Shown here piece after piece: positions 44,916 to 53,637 of a DNA stretch of 64,000 bases. This DNA comes from Burkholderiales bacterium. GTDB lineage: Bacteria; Pseudomonadota; Gammaproteobacteria; Burkholderiales; SG8-41. The stretch covers positions 62,001 through 126,000 of the forward strand of contig JAHCAI010000011.1 in the NCBI GenBank assembly GCA_019634975.1, given 5' to 3'. The position numbers and the translations under genes were made by a program. The stretch's first letter is position 1, and the number at the start of each line of letters is the position of its first letter. Below the pieces are notes generated by a model that ran no database searches, was not told the DNA's origin, and saw nothing but the letters and a program-made list of their open reading frames with translations.

Positions 44916-46367
44916 ATGTCCAATACTCCTGACAACATCGCGCTCCTGAGCGCAGCGGAGCAGTCACGCCTGATCCGCCAGCGCAGGCTGTCACCGGTTG
45001 AACTGGTGCGCGCCTGCCTTGCCCGAATCGAACGCTGGAATCCGGTGCTGAGGGCCTACATCACCGTGCTTGCCGCGACCGCACTCGCCGAAGCCGAGGC
45101 TGCCGAGCGCGAGATTGCAGCGGGTCGGTGGCGCGGCCCGCTGCATGGCCTGCCTTTCGGCGTCAAAGACCAGCTCAACACCCGTGGCATCCGCACCACA
45201 CTCGGCTCGCGGCTGCTGGCCGGCAATGTGCCCGACCATGATGCCGCGGTGATCGAACGGCTCCGGCAGGCCGGCGCAATCCTGATCGGCAAGGAAAACC
45301 TGCATGAGTTCGGCAAGGGCGGCACCATCGATTTTGCCTACGGCCAGCCGCGCAATCCCTGGAACATCGAGCACAATCCCGCAAGCTCCTCCAGTGGCTC
45401 CGGCATCGCCCCGGCCTCGGGCTTCAATTCGGGATCGCTGGGCGAGGATACCGGCGGCTCGATCCGCAGTCCTGCTGCCGCCAACGGCATCGTGGGCCTG
45501 CGTCCGACCTTCGGCCGTGTCAGCCGCTGGGGAGGCGTGATGTATGGCTGGACCGCCGATACCATCGGTCCGCTGACACGGACGGTCGAGGACAACGCAC
45601 TGTTCCTGCAGGCCATCGCCGGACATGATCCGCGCGATCCGCTGTCCAGCCAGCGGCCGGTACCCGACTACCGGTCGGCACTGACCGGCGATCTGCGGGG
45701 AATCAGAATAGGGGTGGTTCGTGAACTGTGCTGGCCCGAAGGCGCCCATCCGGAGGTGCTTGCTGCCATGCGCGCCTCGATCGAGGTGCTGTCGGGACTG
45801 GGCGCCGAGATCACCGAAGTGTCGCTGCCCAAGGCCCGCCACGCCGTGCCGCTGCAGCTGCTGACGTCCGATTCCGACATTGCGGCCATGATGCTCAGGC
45901 ATTGGCTGCGCGCGCACTGGCGCGACATGGACGTCGGAACGCGAACCCGCCTTGCTGCCGGCGCGCTGATACCGGCTGCGGTATATCACCGGGCAATGCG
46001 GGGAAGGGTGCTGGTGCGCCGGGAAATCCTGGCGGCGCTGCAGGCCTGCGACGTGCTGGTCTGCCCGACCAGCCTCAATCCGCCCGGACGCATCGAGGCC
46101 ACGCGTGAAACCGTGGACTCGCCCGAGGCGATGAAGAACAAGGTCCTGCTGAGGCGGATTTCAACCTATCCCTTCAGCATGGCCAATGTGCCGGCACTGG
46201 CACTGCCCATGGGTTTCAGCACGGCGGGGCTGCCGCTGTCGCTGCAAATTGCGGGCAACCCTTTTGCTGAAGCCACGGTATTCCGGGTCGGACATGCTTA
46301 TGAACAGGCAACTCCCTGGCACTCCCGGCATCCCGATCTCTCGAAAATTTCCGCCGTACCGGCATGA
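44916..46367 (+). CDS. amidase-signature hydrolase (AtzE/GatA-like)
   Basis: A 483-residue amidase-signature enzyme. The catalytic triad is Lys84 (FGVKDQLNTRG), cis-Ser158 (NPASSSSGSG) and nucleophile Ser182 (GEDTGGSIRSPAAANG). The usual GGSSGGS loop is altered to ASSSSGS. The ATG at 44916 is chosen from domain alignment. It overlaps or abuts the AtzG-like gene, so it likely works as a two-subunit hydrolase, as AtzE with AtzG or GatA with GatC. A Bug protein and an asparaginase follow. The substrate is unknown, presumably a small amide. Confidence 0.88.
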   Translation: MSNTPDNIALLSAAEQSRLIRQRRLSPVELVRACLARIERWNPVLRAYITVLAATALAEAEAAEREIAAGRWRGPLHGLPFGVKDQLNTRGIRTTLGSRLLAGNVPDHDAAVIERLRQAGAILIGKENLHEFGKGGTIDFAYGQPRNPWNIEHNPASSSSGSGIAPASGFNSGSLGEDTGGSIRSPAAANGIVGLRPTFGRVSRWGGVMYGWTADTIGPLTRTVEDNALFLQAIAGHDPRDPLSSQRPVPDYRSALTGDLRGIRIGVVRELCWPEGAHPEVLAAMRASIEVLSGLGAEITEVSLPKARHAVPLQLLTSDSDIAAMMLRHWLRAHWRDMDVGTRTRLAAGALIPAAVYHRAMRGRVLVRREILAALQACDVLVCPTSLNPPGRIEATRETVDSPEAMKNKVLLRRISTYPFSMANVPALALPMGFSTAGLPLSLQIAGNPFAEATVFRVGHAYEQATPWHSRHPDLSKISAVPA

Positions 46368-46378
46368 AGGAGCCAACA

Positions 46379-46573
46379 ATGCTGAACAAAGACCAGACCC
46401 GGGCGCTGGCACTGATTGCCGGGCTGGAGATTCCCGAGGATGACCTGGACAACGTGACCCTGCGTCTGTCGGCATTGCTCGAGTCCATGGCGGAACTGGA
46501 GGCCGAGCTTGGCGCCGAGATGGATGCGGTCGAGCCCTTGCCCCCGGTATTTCCCGGTGAAGACTTTGTTTGA
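46379..46573 (+). CDS. AtzG/GatC-like small amidase partner subunit
   Basis: A 64-residue acidic helical protein. It has the GatC/AtzG layout: two helices (TRALALIAGLEIPEDDLDNV, LRLSALLESMAELEAELG) and an extended Pro-containing tail (EPLPPVFPGEDF) that in relatives wraps the amidase. The ATG at 46379 follows AAGGAG by six bases; an earlier in-frame ATG at 46364 overlaps the amidase stop. Position and pattern make it the partner of the upstream amidase. Confidence 0.8.
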   Translation: MLNKDQTRALALIAGLEIPEDDLDNVTLRLSALLESMAELEAELGAEMDAVEPLPPVFPGEDFV

Positions 46574-46660
46574 GTGCGGATTTTTGCGGGCATGGCAGGA
46601 AACTTGCTTTAAGTCCAAGGCCCGGCAGTGCCGGCCCTGAAACATGAACTGGAGATTGTC

Positions 46661-47644
46661 ATGATCCATGCATTGCGGAAATACCTGATATCCATTCCGG
46701 CGACTGCGCTCTGCGCGGCCGCGTTGCCGGCGGCGGCCCAGCAGGCCGCGGATTATCCCAATCGTCCGATCCGTCTCGTTGTCTCGGCTGCCCCTGGCGG
46801 CAGCAGCGACGGCGCGGCCCGCGTCATCGCGCAGCGCCTGAACGAACTGTGGAAGCAGCAGGTCGTCGTCGACAACCGCGGCGGTGCCGGCGGCGTGATC
46901 GGTGCGGGTCTGGTCGCGAAATCGGAGCCTGACGGCTACACCATCGGCATCGTCTCGCTGCGTTTCTCGGTGAACCCGAGCCTGTTGAAAATGCCCTTTG
47001 ATCCGCTCAAGGACTTTGAATTCCTGACGATGAACGGGGCGGTCGGCAATGTGCTGGTGGTCAATGTCAAGTCGCCGCTGACCTCGGTCAAGGACCTGAT
47101 TGCGCAGGCCAAGGAAAAACCGGGCCAGTTCACCTTCGCGTCCTCAGGCATCGGCGGCGCGCCGCACCTTGCCGGTGAATTCTTTGCACAGCAAACGGGC
47201 ATCAAGCTGACTCACATCGCCTACAAGGGCGGCGGCCCGGCCGTGGCCGACCTGCTCGCCAACAACGTGACCATGAGTTTCGCCTCCATGACCTCGGCGC
47301 TGCCGCACATCAAGGCCAACCGCCTGCGGCCGCTTGCGGTGGGCGCGAAGACCCGGTCCACCCAGTTGCCGGAAGTGCCGACCATGAAGGAGGCCGGTGC
47401 GGGGGACCTTTACGTGCTCGACTGGCAGGGCATGCTGGCGCCATCCGGAGTGCCGAAACCGGTGGCGGCCAAGCTGTCGACGACCATTCGCGGCGTGCTC
47501 AAGGAACCGGAAACCACACGGCGTTTCGAAGCCATGGGGCTTGACGTCATGGCGACCTCCGGCGAGGAGTTCCGCCAGCTCGTGGCCAGCGACATCAAGC
47601 GCTGGGCACGGGTCGTGAAAGAGGCCAATATCAAGGCCGACTGA
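46661..47644 (+). CDS. Bug/TctC-family periplasmic solute-binding protein
   Basis: A 327-residue Bug protein. A signal peptide ends near AAAQQA. The mature chain begins YPNRPIRLVVSAAPGGSSD and VVVDNRGGAGGVIGA, then SSGIGGAPHLAGEFF and IAYKGGGPAVADLLANNV, and closes RWARVVKEANIKAD. These are the two ligand-contact loops and the conserved carboxyl end. It is in line with the amidase/AtzG pair upstream and followed by a terminator. It probably binds the amide or acid handled by those enzymes. No TctAB membrane genes are nearby. Confidence 0.92.
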   Translation: MIHALRKYLISIPATALCAAALPAAAQQAADYPNRPIRLVVSAAPGGSSDGAARVIAQRLNELWKQQVVVDNRGGAGGVIGAGLVAKSEPDGYTIGIVSLRFSVNPSLLKMPFDPLKDFEFLTMNGAVGNVLVVNVKSPLTSVKDLIAQAKEKPGQFTFASSGIGGAPHLAGEFFAQQTGIKLTHIAYKGGGPAVADLLANNVTMSFASMTSALPHIKANRLRPLAVGAKTRSTQLPEVPTMKEAGAGDLYVLDWQGMLAPSGVPKPVAAKLSTTIRGVLKEPETTRRFEAMGLDVMATSGEEFRQLVASDIKRWARVVKEANIKAD

Positions 47645-47662
47645 ACGTTTTTCCGGATTCCT

Positions 47663-47685
47663 GGCCGCTGCTGCGGCCCGTTTTT
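47663..47685 (+). terminator. intrinsic terminator after the Bug gene
   Basis: GGCCGC (47663-47668), loop TGCT, GCGGCC (47673-47678), two bases, then TTTTT (47681-47685). It separates the amidase-Bug transcript from the asparaginase gene 26 bp further on. Confidence 0.8.
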
Positions 47686-47711
47686 CGCAATCACAGGCAT
47701 CCAATCCACAC

Positions 47712-48704
47712 ATGAGCAAGCCCGTAGTCTGCATTGTCGGCACCGGCGGCACCATTGCGTCCCGCTTTGATCCATTGCTCGGAGGGCATGTCTCCGAAGC
47801 CTCGGCGCGTGATCTGGTCGAAGCCGTGCCTGAACTGGATAAGGTGGCCGAGATCCGTGTTGTCGAGCACTCCAACATCAACAGCGCACTGATGGATACC
47901 CGGACCGCCTTCACGCTGCGCGATACGCTGCGCCGTGTGCTGGCCGATGAGGCCGTTGCCGGCGCCGTGGTGACCCACGGCACGGCAACACTCGAGGAGT
48001 CGGCTTACCTGATGGATCTGACGCTGGGATCGGAGAAGCCGGTGGTGTTCACCGGTGCCCAGCGCAACGCCGACGAGAAGGACCCGGACGGTCCGCGCAA
48101 CCTGCTTTACGCGGCGATGATCGCCGCGGATCCGGAAGCACGCGGTCGCGGCGTGCTGGCGGCGCTGGCCGGACAGATTTACGCCGCGCGCGACGTCACC
48201 AAGGTCAATCCCGAAATCGTGACCTGCTTCGGCGCACGCGACGGCGGCCCCGTGGGCGCGGTTTCAAAATACGGCGGGGTCAGCTTTTTCTCAATGCCCC
48301 AGCGGCGCATCCACCTCGAGGTGGATCACGTCAAGCCCGAGGTGCACATCATCAAGATGGTACAGGGTGGCAGTGACCTGCTGTTCCGGGCCTGCGTCGA
48401 GGCCCGCGTGGACGGCATCGTCGTTGAAGGCAGCGGCGGCGGCAACGTCAATCGCCCGTATTACGACGGCGTCTGCGCGGCGCTTGAGGCCGGCATACCG
48501 GTGATTGCCGGCCTGCGCCTTGTTTCAGGGGCGCCGCATGCCGGCAAGGGCTATCCCGGATCTTTCCAGAGTCTGGTCAACAAGGGCGCCATTGCAGCAG
48601 GGTTCCTCAGCGGCCTGAAGGCGCGCATCCTGTTGATGGTGGCGCTGGCGCATACGCAGGACCGCGATGCGCTGCGCGAAATTTTCAGGAAGGCCGGCGG
48701 CTGA
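47712..48704 (+). CDS. L-asparaginase family protein (type II-like)
   Basis: A 330-residue asparaginase/glutaminase-fold enzyme. The first catalytic Thr is in VGTGGTIAS (residues ~9-17). The second triad is in VVTHGTATLEESAYLMDLTL, with THG-T and the downstream Lys in TGAQRNADEKDPDGPRNL altered in spacing. The usual THGTDT is THGTAT here, so the conserved Asp that contacts the substrate amino group is replaced by Ala. This suggests a substrate other than free asparagine. No signal peptide is seen, so it is cytoplasmic. It stands close behind the amidase-Bug unit and converges on the first Gfo/Idh/MocA gene. Confidence 0.88.
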   Translation: MSKPVVCIVGTGGTIASRFDPLLGGHVSEASARDLVEAVPELDKVAEIRVVEHSNINSALMDTRTAFTLRDTLRRVLADEAVAGAVVTHGTATLEESAYLMDLTLGSEKPVVFTGAQRNADEKDPDGPRNLLYAAMIAADPEARGRGVLAALAGQIYAARDVTKVNPEIVTCFGARDGGPVGAVSKYGGVSFFSMPQRRIHLEVDHVKPEVHIIKMVQGGSDLLFRACVEARVDGIVVEGSGGGNVNRPYYDGVCAALEAGIPVIAGLRLVSGAPHAGKGYPGSFQSLVNKGAIAAGFLSGLKARILLMVALAHTQDRDALREIFRKAGG

Positions 48705-48722
48705 GGATTCGGTGACTGCTGT

Positions 48723-49691
48723 TCAGAGCCTGATGCTTTTACCTTCCGCGATCGACCGGATTACGGCCTCGAAGGAGGCAATGGTATTGACCATTTCATC
48801 GGTGGTGATCGGGTAGGGTGCGGTACCGGCAACGGCATCGGCGAAGGCATCGATCTCCGCGAGCACCGAGTCGATTTTCGGAAAATCCTTCACTTCGGTC
48901 TTGCCGCCGCGCAGGCGGATGATGGCGCGGGTCTCGTCCAGCGCTTCGACCGACCCTTCGTCGCCGAAAACATGCACCCGGAAATAGAGTGGCGAGGCGC
49001 GCACGGCGCCGAGGAAGCCGCTGATGCCGTTCTTGAAGCGGAACAGCGCCGACACGGTGTCTCGCGGGTCTGCCCCTTCGCGGTGTGAAATGAACTGCGC
49101 CGTGATGCTCTCCGCGGGTCCGGCGACATTGGCGAAGGCATCAAGGATGTGGATGCCGGTGCCGGTCATGCCGGCGCCCGGCGTTTCGCTCGGCAGGTCG
49201 CGCCAGGGCGCGAAGAACTTGCTCGAATGCTCGTTGGAATAGTGCCCTTCGACGTGCATGATGCGGCCGAGGGCACCGCTGGCGACGACGCGGCGCAATT
49301 CCGTGCATGACGGCCAGAAGCGCTTGTTCTGTCCCACACCCAGCGGCATGCCGGCTTGTCTGCAGGCGGCCACCGCGCGTTCGGCATCCGCCCGTGTCAG
49401 GGACAGCGGTTTTTCACAGAACACCGCCTTGCCGGCGGCAGCCACCTGCATGACCTGGCTGCAGTGCAGTGAATGCGGCGTTGCCAGCACGACGGCCTGC
49501 ACCTCGGGGTCGGCCAGCGCCGCATCAAGCGTGGCGGACAGCCGGAAGCCTTTGGTTTTTGCATACTCCCGGGCGGCATCAAGCTCCTGCGTGACGCCAT
49601 GAACGAAGCGCAGTTTCCGGCTCTTGCCCTGCACTGCATCGGCGATGCTCTTGCCCCACCAGCCGAGTCCCACGATAGCGGCATTGATCAT
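48723..49691 (-). CDS. Gfo/Idh/MocA-family oxidoreductase 1 (GWWG subgroup)
   Basis: A 322-residue NAD(P)-dependent oxidoreductase. The Rossmann motif is GLGWWG (residues 8-13) and the family Glu-Lys-Pro is E93-K94-P95 in FCEKPLSLTRAD. The C-terminal domain has GTGIHILDAF with a likely catalytic Asp/His pair. It closely resembles oxidoreductase 2 of the same operon in the GWWGK and CEKPLS(L/M)TRAD segments. It is the last gene of the long minus-strand operon and is separated by 40 AT-rich bases from the flavin reductase gene. Substrate unknown. Confidence 0.9.
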   Translation of the reverse strand: MINAAIVGLGWWGKSIADAVQGKSRKLRFVHGVTQELDAAREYAKTKGFRLSATLDAALADPEVQAVVLATPHSLHCSQVMQVAAAGKAVFCEKPLSLTRADAERAVAACRQAGMPLGVGQNKRFWPSCTELRRVVASGALGRIMHVEGHYSNEHSSKFFAPWRDLPSETPGAGMTGTGIHILDAFANVAGPAESITAQFISHREGADPRDTVSALFRFKNGISGFLGAVRASPLYFRVHVFGDEGSVEALDETRAIIRLRGGKTEVKDFPKIDSVLAEIDAFADAVAGTAPYPITTDEMVNTIASFEAVIRSIAEGKSIRL

Positions 49692-49731
49692 AAAATTATG
49701 AATAAAATCAAATACTTGTAATTAACATATA

Positions 49732-50247
49732 TCAAGGCGCGTCAATTCCGCTCATCACCGCGTAACGGCCACGGAAATAACCGAGAGCGTCGCGGTCGGC
49801 ATAGCTGTATTTCAGTACCTGGCCGATGAAAATGACGTGGTCGCCGGCATAGTGCCGCGCCTCGGTGCGGCACTCGAACTGCGCCGCAGAGCCGTCGAGC
49901 AGGGGCATGCCGTGTGCGCCGAAGCCGTGTGCGACGCCTTCGAATTTTTTCGGCAGCGGCCTCGAGAAGCGTTGCGACAGCGCGATCTGCTCGCGTGCCA
50001 GCACATTGATCGCGAAATGCGTGGCCTGCAGGAAATTCGGCAGATTCGGCGAACGCAGCGACAGGCTCCACAACACCAGCGGCGGCGACAGCGATACCGA
50101 ACTGAAGGAGTTGGCCGTCAGTCCGATCGGTTCGCCTGTCGCGGTGCGGGTGGTGACGATGGTGACGCCGGTGGCGAACAGGCCCAGCGCGTTGCGAAAG
50201 TCGCGCGGATCGAAGTCCGGGCTGGCCGGCGCAGGAGTGTCGGACAT
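49732..50247 (-). CDS. flavin reductase domain protein (HpaC-like)
   Basis: A 171-residue flavin reductase with the HpaC/RutF-type pattern: DFRNALGLFATGVTIVTTR, GLTANSFSSVSLSPPLVLWSL, FAINVLAREQ and a closing YFRGRY. It would reduce FMN or FAD with NAD(P)H for a two-component monooxygenase. The partner is evident: its start lies three bases after the stop of the acyl-CoA-dehydrogenase-like monooxygenase gene. Confidence 0.93.
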   Translation of the reverse strand: MSDTPAPASPDFDPRDFRNALGLFATGVTIVTTRTATGEPIGLTANSFSSVSLSPPLVLWSLSLRSPNLPNFLQATHFAINVLAREQIALSQRFSRPLPKKFEGVAHGFGAHGMPLLDGSAAQFECRTEARHYAGDHVIFIGQVLKYSYADRDALGYFRGRYAVMSGIDAP

Positions 50248-50250
50248 GGC

Positions 50251-51435
50251 TTACAGCGTCGGCAGGTCGGCGGCGATGCCGAGCAGCGACTTGCCGGCCA
50301 TTGTTGTCGCGATGTCCCAGGCCAGTGCGTAATGGCTGTTGGCGGCATGGATGTCGCGGAAGGAACGCTGGATCGCCTGCTGGTTATAGAGGAACTCGCC
50401 GCCGCCGGCGCCGAACAGCAGGTCGACGCCTTCGGTGCACAGGTGAGCGGCATAGGCGCCGTCGCGGCGCAGGCGGATTTTCTCCTCGCGCGAAGGCCCG
50501 GCCCTGTTGGCGGCAATGGCCATCGCTTCACGGCAGTTGCCGATCAGGATGCGTTCAGCGGCGGAAATCGCGGCAGCAGCATGGCCCAGCCGCGCCTGGG
50601 TGGTCGCGTAATCGGCGAGCAGCGTCGTCGAATAGGCAGTGATGCGGTGGCGGATGTCCTCGCTGAAGACCTCCAGCGCGCCCTGGGCGATGCCCAGCGC
50701 CGCGCCGGCCACCACGTAGGGGAACATGTCGAACACCGGCAGCTGGTAGAGCGGCGCGGTTTCACCACCAGCGCCGACGCCGCCTTTCATGCGGTTGACG
50801 GACAGTGCGCGGTGGGCGGGGATGAAAATGCCGGCAACCTCGACGTCCTTGCTGCCGGTGCCGCGCAGGCCGGCCACGTGCCAGGTGTCGATGACCCGGT
50901 AGTCGGACTTCGGCACCAGGAACACGTAGTACTCGGGCAGCTCGCCCTCGGCACTGTGGACGATGCCGCCGAGCATGCACCAGCCGCAGGCATCTATGCC
51001 GCTGGAGAATTTCCAGTGCCCGGCAAGCCGGAATCCGTGGCCATCGCGTTCGGCATGGCCGGCCGGAAACATCAGCGCCGAGCCGACCAGCGTGTCGGCC
51101 GAAGCCCCCCAGATCTCGTCCTGCGCGTCCCGGGGCCACAGCGCAAGCATCCAGTGGTGGTTGGCAAGGTTGGCCAGCACCCAGGCCGTCGAGCCGCAGC
51201 CGCGGCCGATGACCGCCGTCAGTTCGACGATGGCTTCATAGGAGAGCTCGCTGCCGCCCACCCGTTTCGGCTGCAGCATGCGGAACAGGCCGCTGGCGTG
51301 CAGATCGCCAAGCGTGTCGTCGGGAATGCGCCGCAGTTCCTCGGTGCGCGGCGCGCGTTCGCGCAGCACCGGCACCAGCGCCTGCGCCCGTGCAAGGAGG
51401 TCGGCATGGCCGGGCTGCGTGGCGGGCGTCGTCAT
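50251..51435 (-). CDS. acyl-CoA-dehydrogenase-fold flavin-dependent monooxygenase (oxygenase component)
   Basis: A 394-residue protein of the group D flavin monooxygenases (HpaH, HsaA and DszC relatives). It shows the acyl-CoA dehydrogenase fold: LHASGLFRMLQPKRVGG, AVIGRGCGSTAWVLANLANHH, a FSSGIDACGWCMLGG beta-domain segment, and a C-terminal helical block with YNQQAIQRSFRDIHAA and an Arg that binds flavin phosphate. With the downstream flavin reductase it forms a two-component hydroxylase, likely for an aromatic or heteroaromatic substrate or for C-N or C-S oxidation. The precise substrate is unknown. Confidence 0.88.
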   Translation of the reverse strand: MTTPATQPGHADLLARAQALVPVLRERAPRTEELRRIPDDTLGDLHASGLFRMLQPKRVGGSELSYEAIVELTAVIGRGCGSTAWVLANLANHHWMLALWPRDAQDEIWGASADTLVGSALMFPAGHAERDGHGFRLAGHWKFSSGIDACGWCMLGGIVHSAEGELPEYYVFLVPKSDYRVIDTWHVAGLRGTGSKDVEVAGIFIPAHRALSVNRMKGGVGAGGETAPLYQLPVFDMFPYVVAGAALGIAQGALEVFSEDIRHRITAYSTTLLADYATTQARLGHAAAAISAAERILIGNCREAMAIAANRAGPSREEKIRLRRDGAYAAHLCTEGVDLLFGAGGGEFLYNQQAIQRSFRDIHAANSHYALAWDIATTMAGKSLLGIAADLPTL

Positions 51436-51451
51436 CTATCCGGAAACCCGG

Positions 51452-52450
51452 TCAGGATTCGACATTGACGATCTGTCCGCTGGCGGCGGACTTGAAGATG
51501 GCCTCCAGTGCCGAGATGTTGGCGATCATCTGCGACTGCGGCACCGGGTAGGGCGCACGGCCCTCCGCGGCGTCGGCAAAGGCCTCGAGATTGGCCAGTA
51601 CATTGGGTGCCGGCGCATATTCCCGGGTTTCCCGTTCGCTGCCGCGGACCACCTTGGTGAAAGTCCATCCGGTCGGCTTTTCGGGGTGGGTCTTGTCACG
51701 CACCTCGACCCAGCCCTTGCTGCCATAGACCGCGAAGCGCCCGTCGAAGGGCGTCGCAAGTATGGCGGTGATCAGGGCGTGCCCGCCGTTGCGGAAGGAC
51801 GCCAGTATCGCCAGCGTGTCGCCGTTGACCAGCTGGCTGCCCAGCTGCTTGACGCTGGCAAACACGCGCTCGGCTTCGCCGAACACGCCGACCGACAGGT
51901 CGAGCAGGTGGATGCCGGTCGCGGTCATCGGGCCGGCCGGCGCTTCCTTGCCGGAGAGCCGCCAGTTGTCGGCAGTCAGCGTCAGGAATTTGTCCTGGCT
52001 GAAGTTGGCCTCGACCTGCAGCGGCACGCCGATTTCGCCGGATTTGACAACCTTCATCAGCTCGATGATCGGCGGTTCGAAGCGGCGCTCGTGGCCGACG
52101 GCCAGCGCCACCTTGTTGTCATTGACGGCCTTGATCGCACGCAGCACGTCGGCGCGCGTCATCGACAGCGGTTTTTCGCAAAACACGTGCTTGCCGGCGC
52201 TGGCGGCCGCAATGATCTGCTCGGTGTGCTGGGTATGCGGCGTGCAGAGCACGACGCCATGGATGGACGGATCCTTCAGCACTTCATCAAAGCTGGTGAC
52301 AACCTTGACGCCATGTTCCTTTGCGAAATCCGCGATGGCGGCGGCGTTGATCTCGACCACGGTGCTGACGCTGATTTTCCTGCTGGTCCTGAGCAGCGGG
52401 ACAATGATCTTGCCCCACCAGCCCATGCCAACAACGGCGACGTTGAACAA
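51452..52450 (-). CDS. Gfo/Idh/MocA-family oxidoreductase 2 (GWWG subgroup)
   Basis: A 332-residue NAD(P)-dependent oxidoreductase with the Rossmann motif GMGWWG (residues 8-13) and E92-K93-P94 in FCEKPLSMTRAD. The C-terminal domain includes TATGIHLLDLSVGVFG. It is clearly paralogous to oxidoreductase 1 in the same operon, with the same motifs and the same end-to-end layout, suggesting either an internal duplication or a heteromeric pair. It lies between the LLM gene (31 bp upstream) and the monooxygenase gene (16 bp downstream). Confidence 0.9.
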   Translation of the reverse strand: MFNVAVVGMGWWGKIIVPLLRTSRKISVSTVVEINAAAIADFAKEHGVKVVTSFDEVLKDPSIHGVVLCTPHTQHTEQIIAAASAGKHVFCEKPLSMTRADVLRAIKAVNDNKVALAVGHERRFEPPIIELMKVVKSGEIGVPLQVEANFSQDKFLTLTADNWRLSGKEAPAGPMTATGIHLLDLSVGVFGEAERVFASVKQLGSQLVNGDTLAILASFRNGGHALITAILATPFDGRFAVYGSKGWVEVRDKTHPEKPTGWTFTKVVRGSERETREYAPAPNVLANLEAFADAAEGRAPYPVPQSQMIANISALEAIFKSAASGQIVNVES

Positions 52451-52481
52451 GCTGTTTCTCCTTGGGTATGCCGGTGTGCGG

Positions 52482-53591
52482 TCAGGCGGCCTTGCTGCTG
52501 CCCTTGGCGATGGCGGCGTTGACGGCGGGCATTACTTTCTCTGCGAGCAGCTCCATCGAGCGCTTGCCGAGTCCCGGATCCATCCAGTCGTGGCAGGCAT
52601 AAACCAGGGTGCCGAAATCGCCGACCTTTTCACGCAAGGCGAGGATCTGGTCGACGACGCTGTTGACCGTGCCGGCAAGCACCAGCTGGTCGGTGACATA
52701 TTCCGGGGTGATCGCCGAATCCGGCATGCTCTGGTCCACCTTGAACAGGTTGCCGCGGTTGCCGAAGCCGACGAGCTTGCGCACCAGCTGCTTGAAATAG
52801 AAGTGATAGGGCCCTTCGGCGGACTTGCCGTAGCGCTGCGCGGTGGCCTCGTCATCAGCGACAAAAATGCTCTTGGCGATGCGCCAGTCGGCGGGATCCG
52901 CCACCTGCCCGATGTTCTTCTTGCCCTCGACATAGTTGGGCCAGTGCGTCTTGACCCACTCGGGCATCAGGAAGTTGGCGGAAATCGGCAGCCAGCCGCG
53001 CTCGGCCATCGCGGTGACGCCCTTGGAGTAGGGTGCAACCACGGTGCCGACGATGGGCGGATGCGGCTTCTGGAAGGGCTTGAGGATGATGCCCTGGCCG
53101 ATCTCCGGGATCATCGTTTTTTCGGTGCTGACTTTCCAGAACTTGCCCTCGAGGTTGTACGGCGGCTCCGACTCCCAGATCTTGAGCACCATGTTGATGC
53201 CTTCGATGAACATCGCCGTGCGGTCGTTGCCGAGGTTGCCGAATACCTCGGCATCGGACATCAGGCCGCCCGGGCTGATGCCCATCATGAAGCGCCCCTC
53301 GAGCATGTTGTCCAGCATCGCAACCTGCGCCGCGATCGCCGCCGGGTGCGAGTTGGGGATGTTGATGGTGCCGGTACCGAGCTTGATGCGCCTGGTTTCG
53401 GAGATCAGTGAAGCAAGGAAGGTCATGCAGTGCGTGACGGTTTCGGCAGCATCGGTGATGTGTTCGCCGACATAGGCTTCTTCGAAACCCAGCCGGTCGG
53501 CCAGGATGATGGCCTCGCGGTCTTCGCGCAGCGATTGCGGATAGCTCTTCCCGGGCGGGTGGAGCGGCATCATGAAGGTGGCGAGTTTCAT
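52482..53591 (-). CDS. LLM-class flavin-dependent oxidoreductase (bacterial luciferase family)
   Basis: A 369-residue TIM-barrel flavoenzyme of the luciferase-like monooxygenase class. Marker blocks are EEAYVGEHITDAAETVTHCM, IKLGTGTINIPNSHPAAIAAQVAMLDNMLEGRFMMGISPGG and FQKPHPPIVGTV. Members use FMNH2 or F420H2; with a flavin reductase in the same operon, FMN is the likelier cofactor. The ATG at 53591 puts MKLATFMMPLHPPG at the N-terminus, as in the family; a longer frame upstream enters the neighbouring Bug gene. Substrate unknown. Confidence 0.9.
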   Translation of the reverse strand: MKLATFMMPLHPPGKSYPQSLREDREAIILADRLGFEEAYVGEHITDAAETVTHCMTFLASLISETRRIKLGTGTINIPNSHPAAIAAQVAMLDNMLEGRFMMGISPGGLMSDAEVFGNLGNDRTAMFIEGINMVLKIWESEPPYNLEGKFWKVSTEKTMIPEIGQGIILKPFQKPHPPIVGTVVAPYSKGVTAMAERGWLPISANFLMPEWVKTHWPNYVEGKKNIGQVADPADWRIAKSIFVADDEATAQRYGKSAEGPYHFYFKQLVRKLVGFGNRGNLFKVDQSMPDSAITPEYVTDQLVLAGTVNSVVDQILALREKVGDFGTLVYACHDWMDPGLGKRSMELLAEKVMPAVNAAIAKGSSKAA

Positions 53592-53637
53592 CCTGGCTGT
53601 CCTGGCTTGTTGGTCTGTCGGTTGCGGCGATTTCGCC

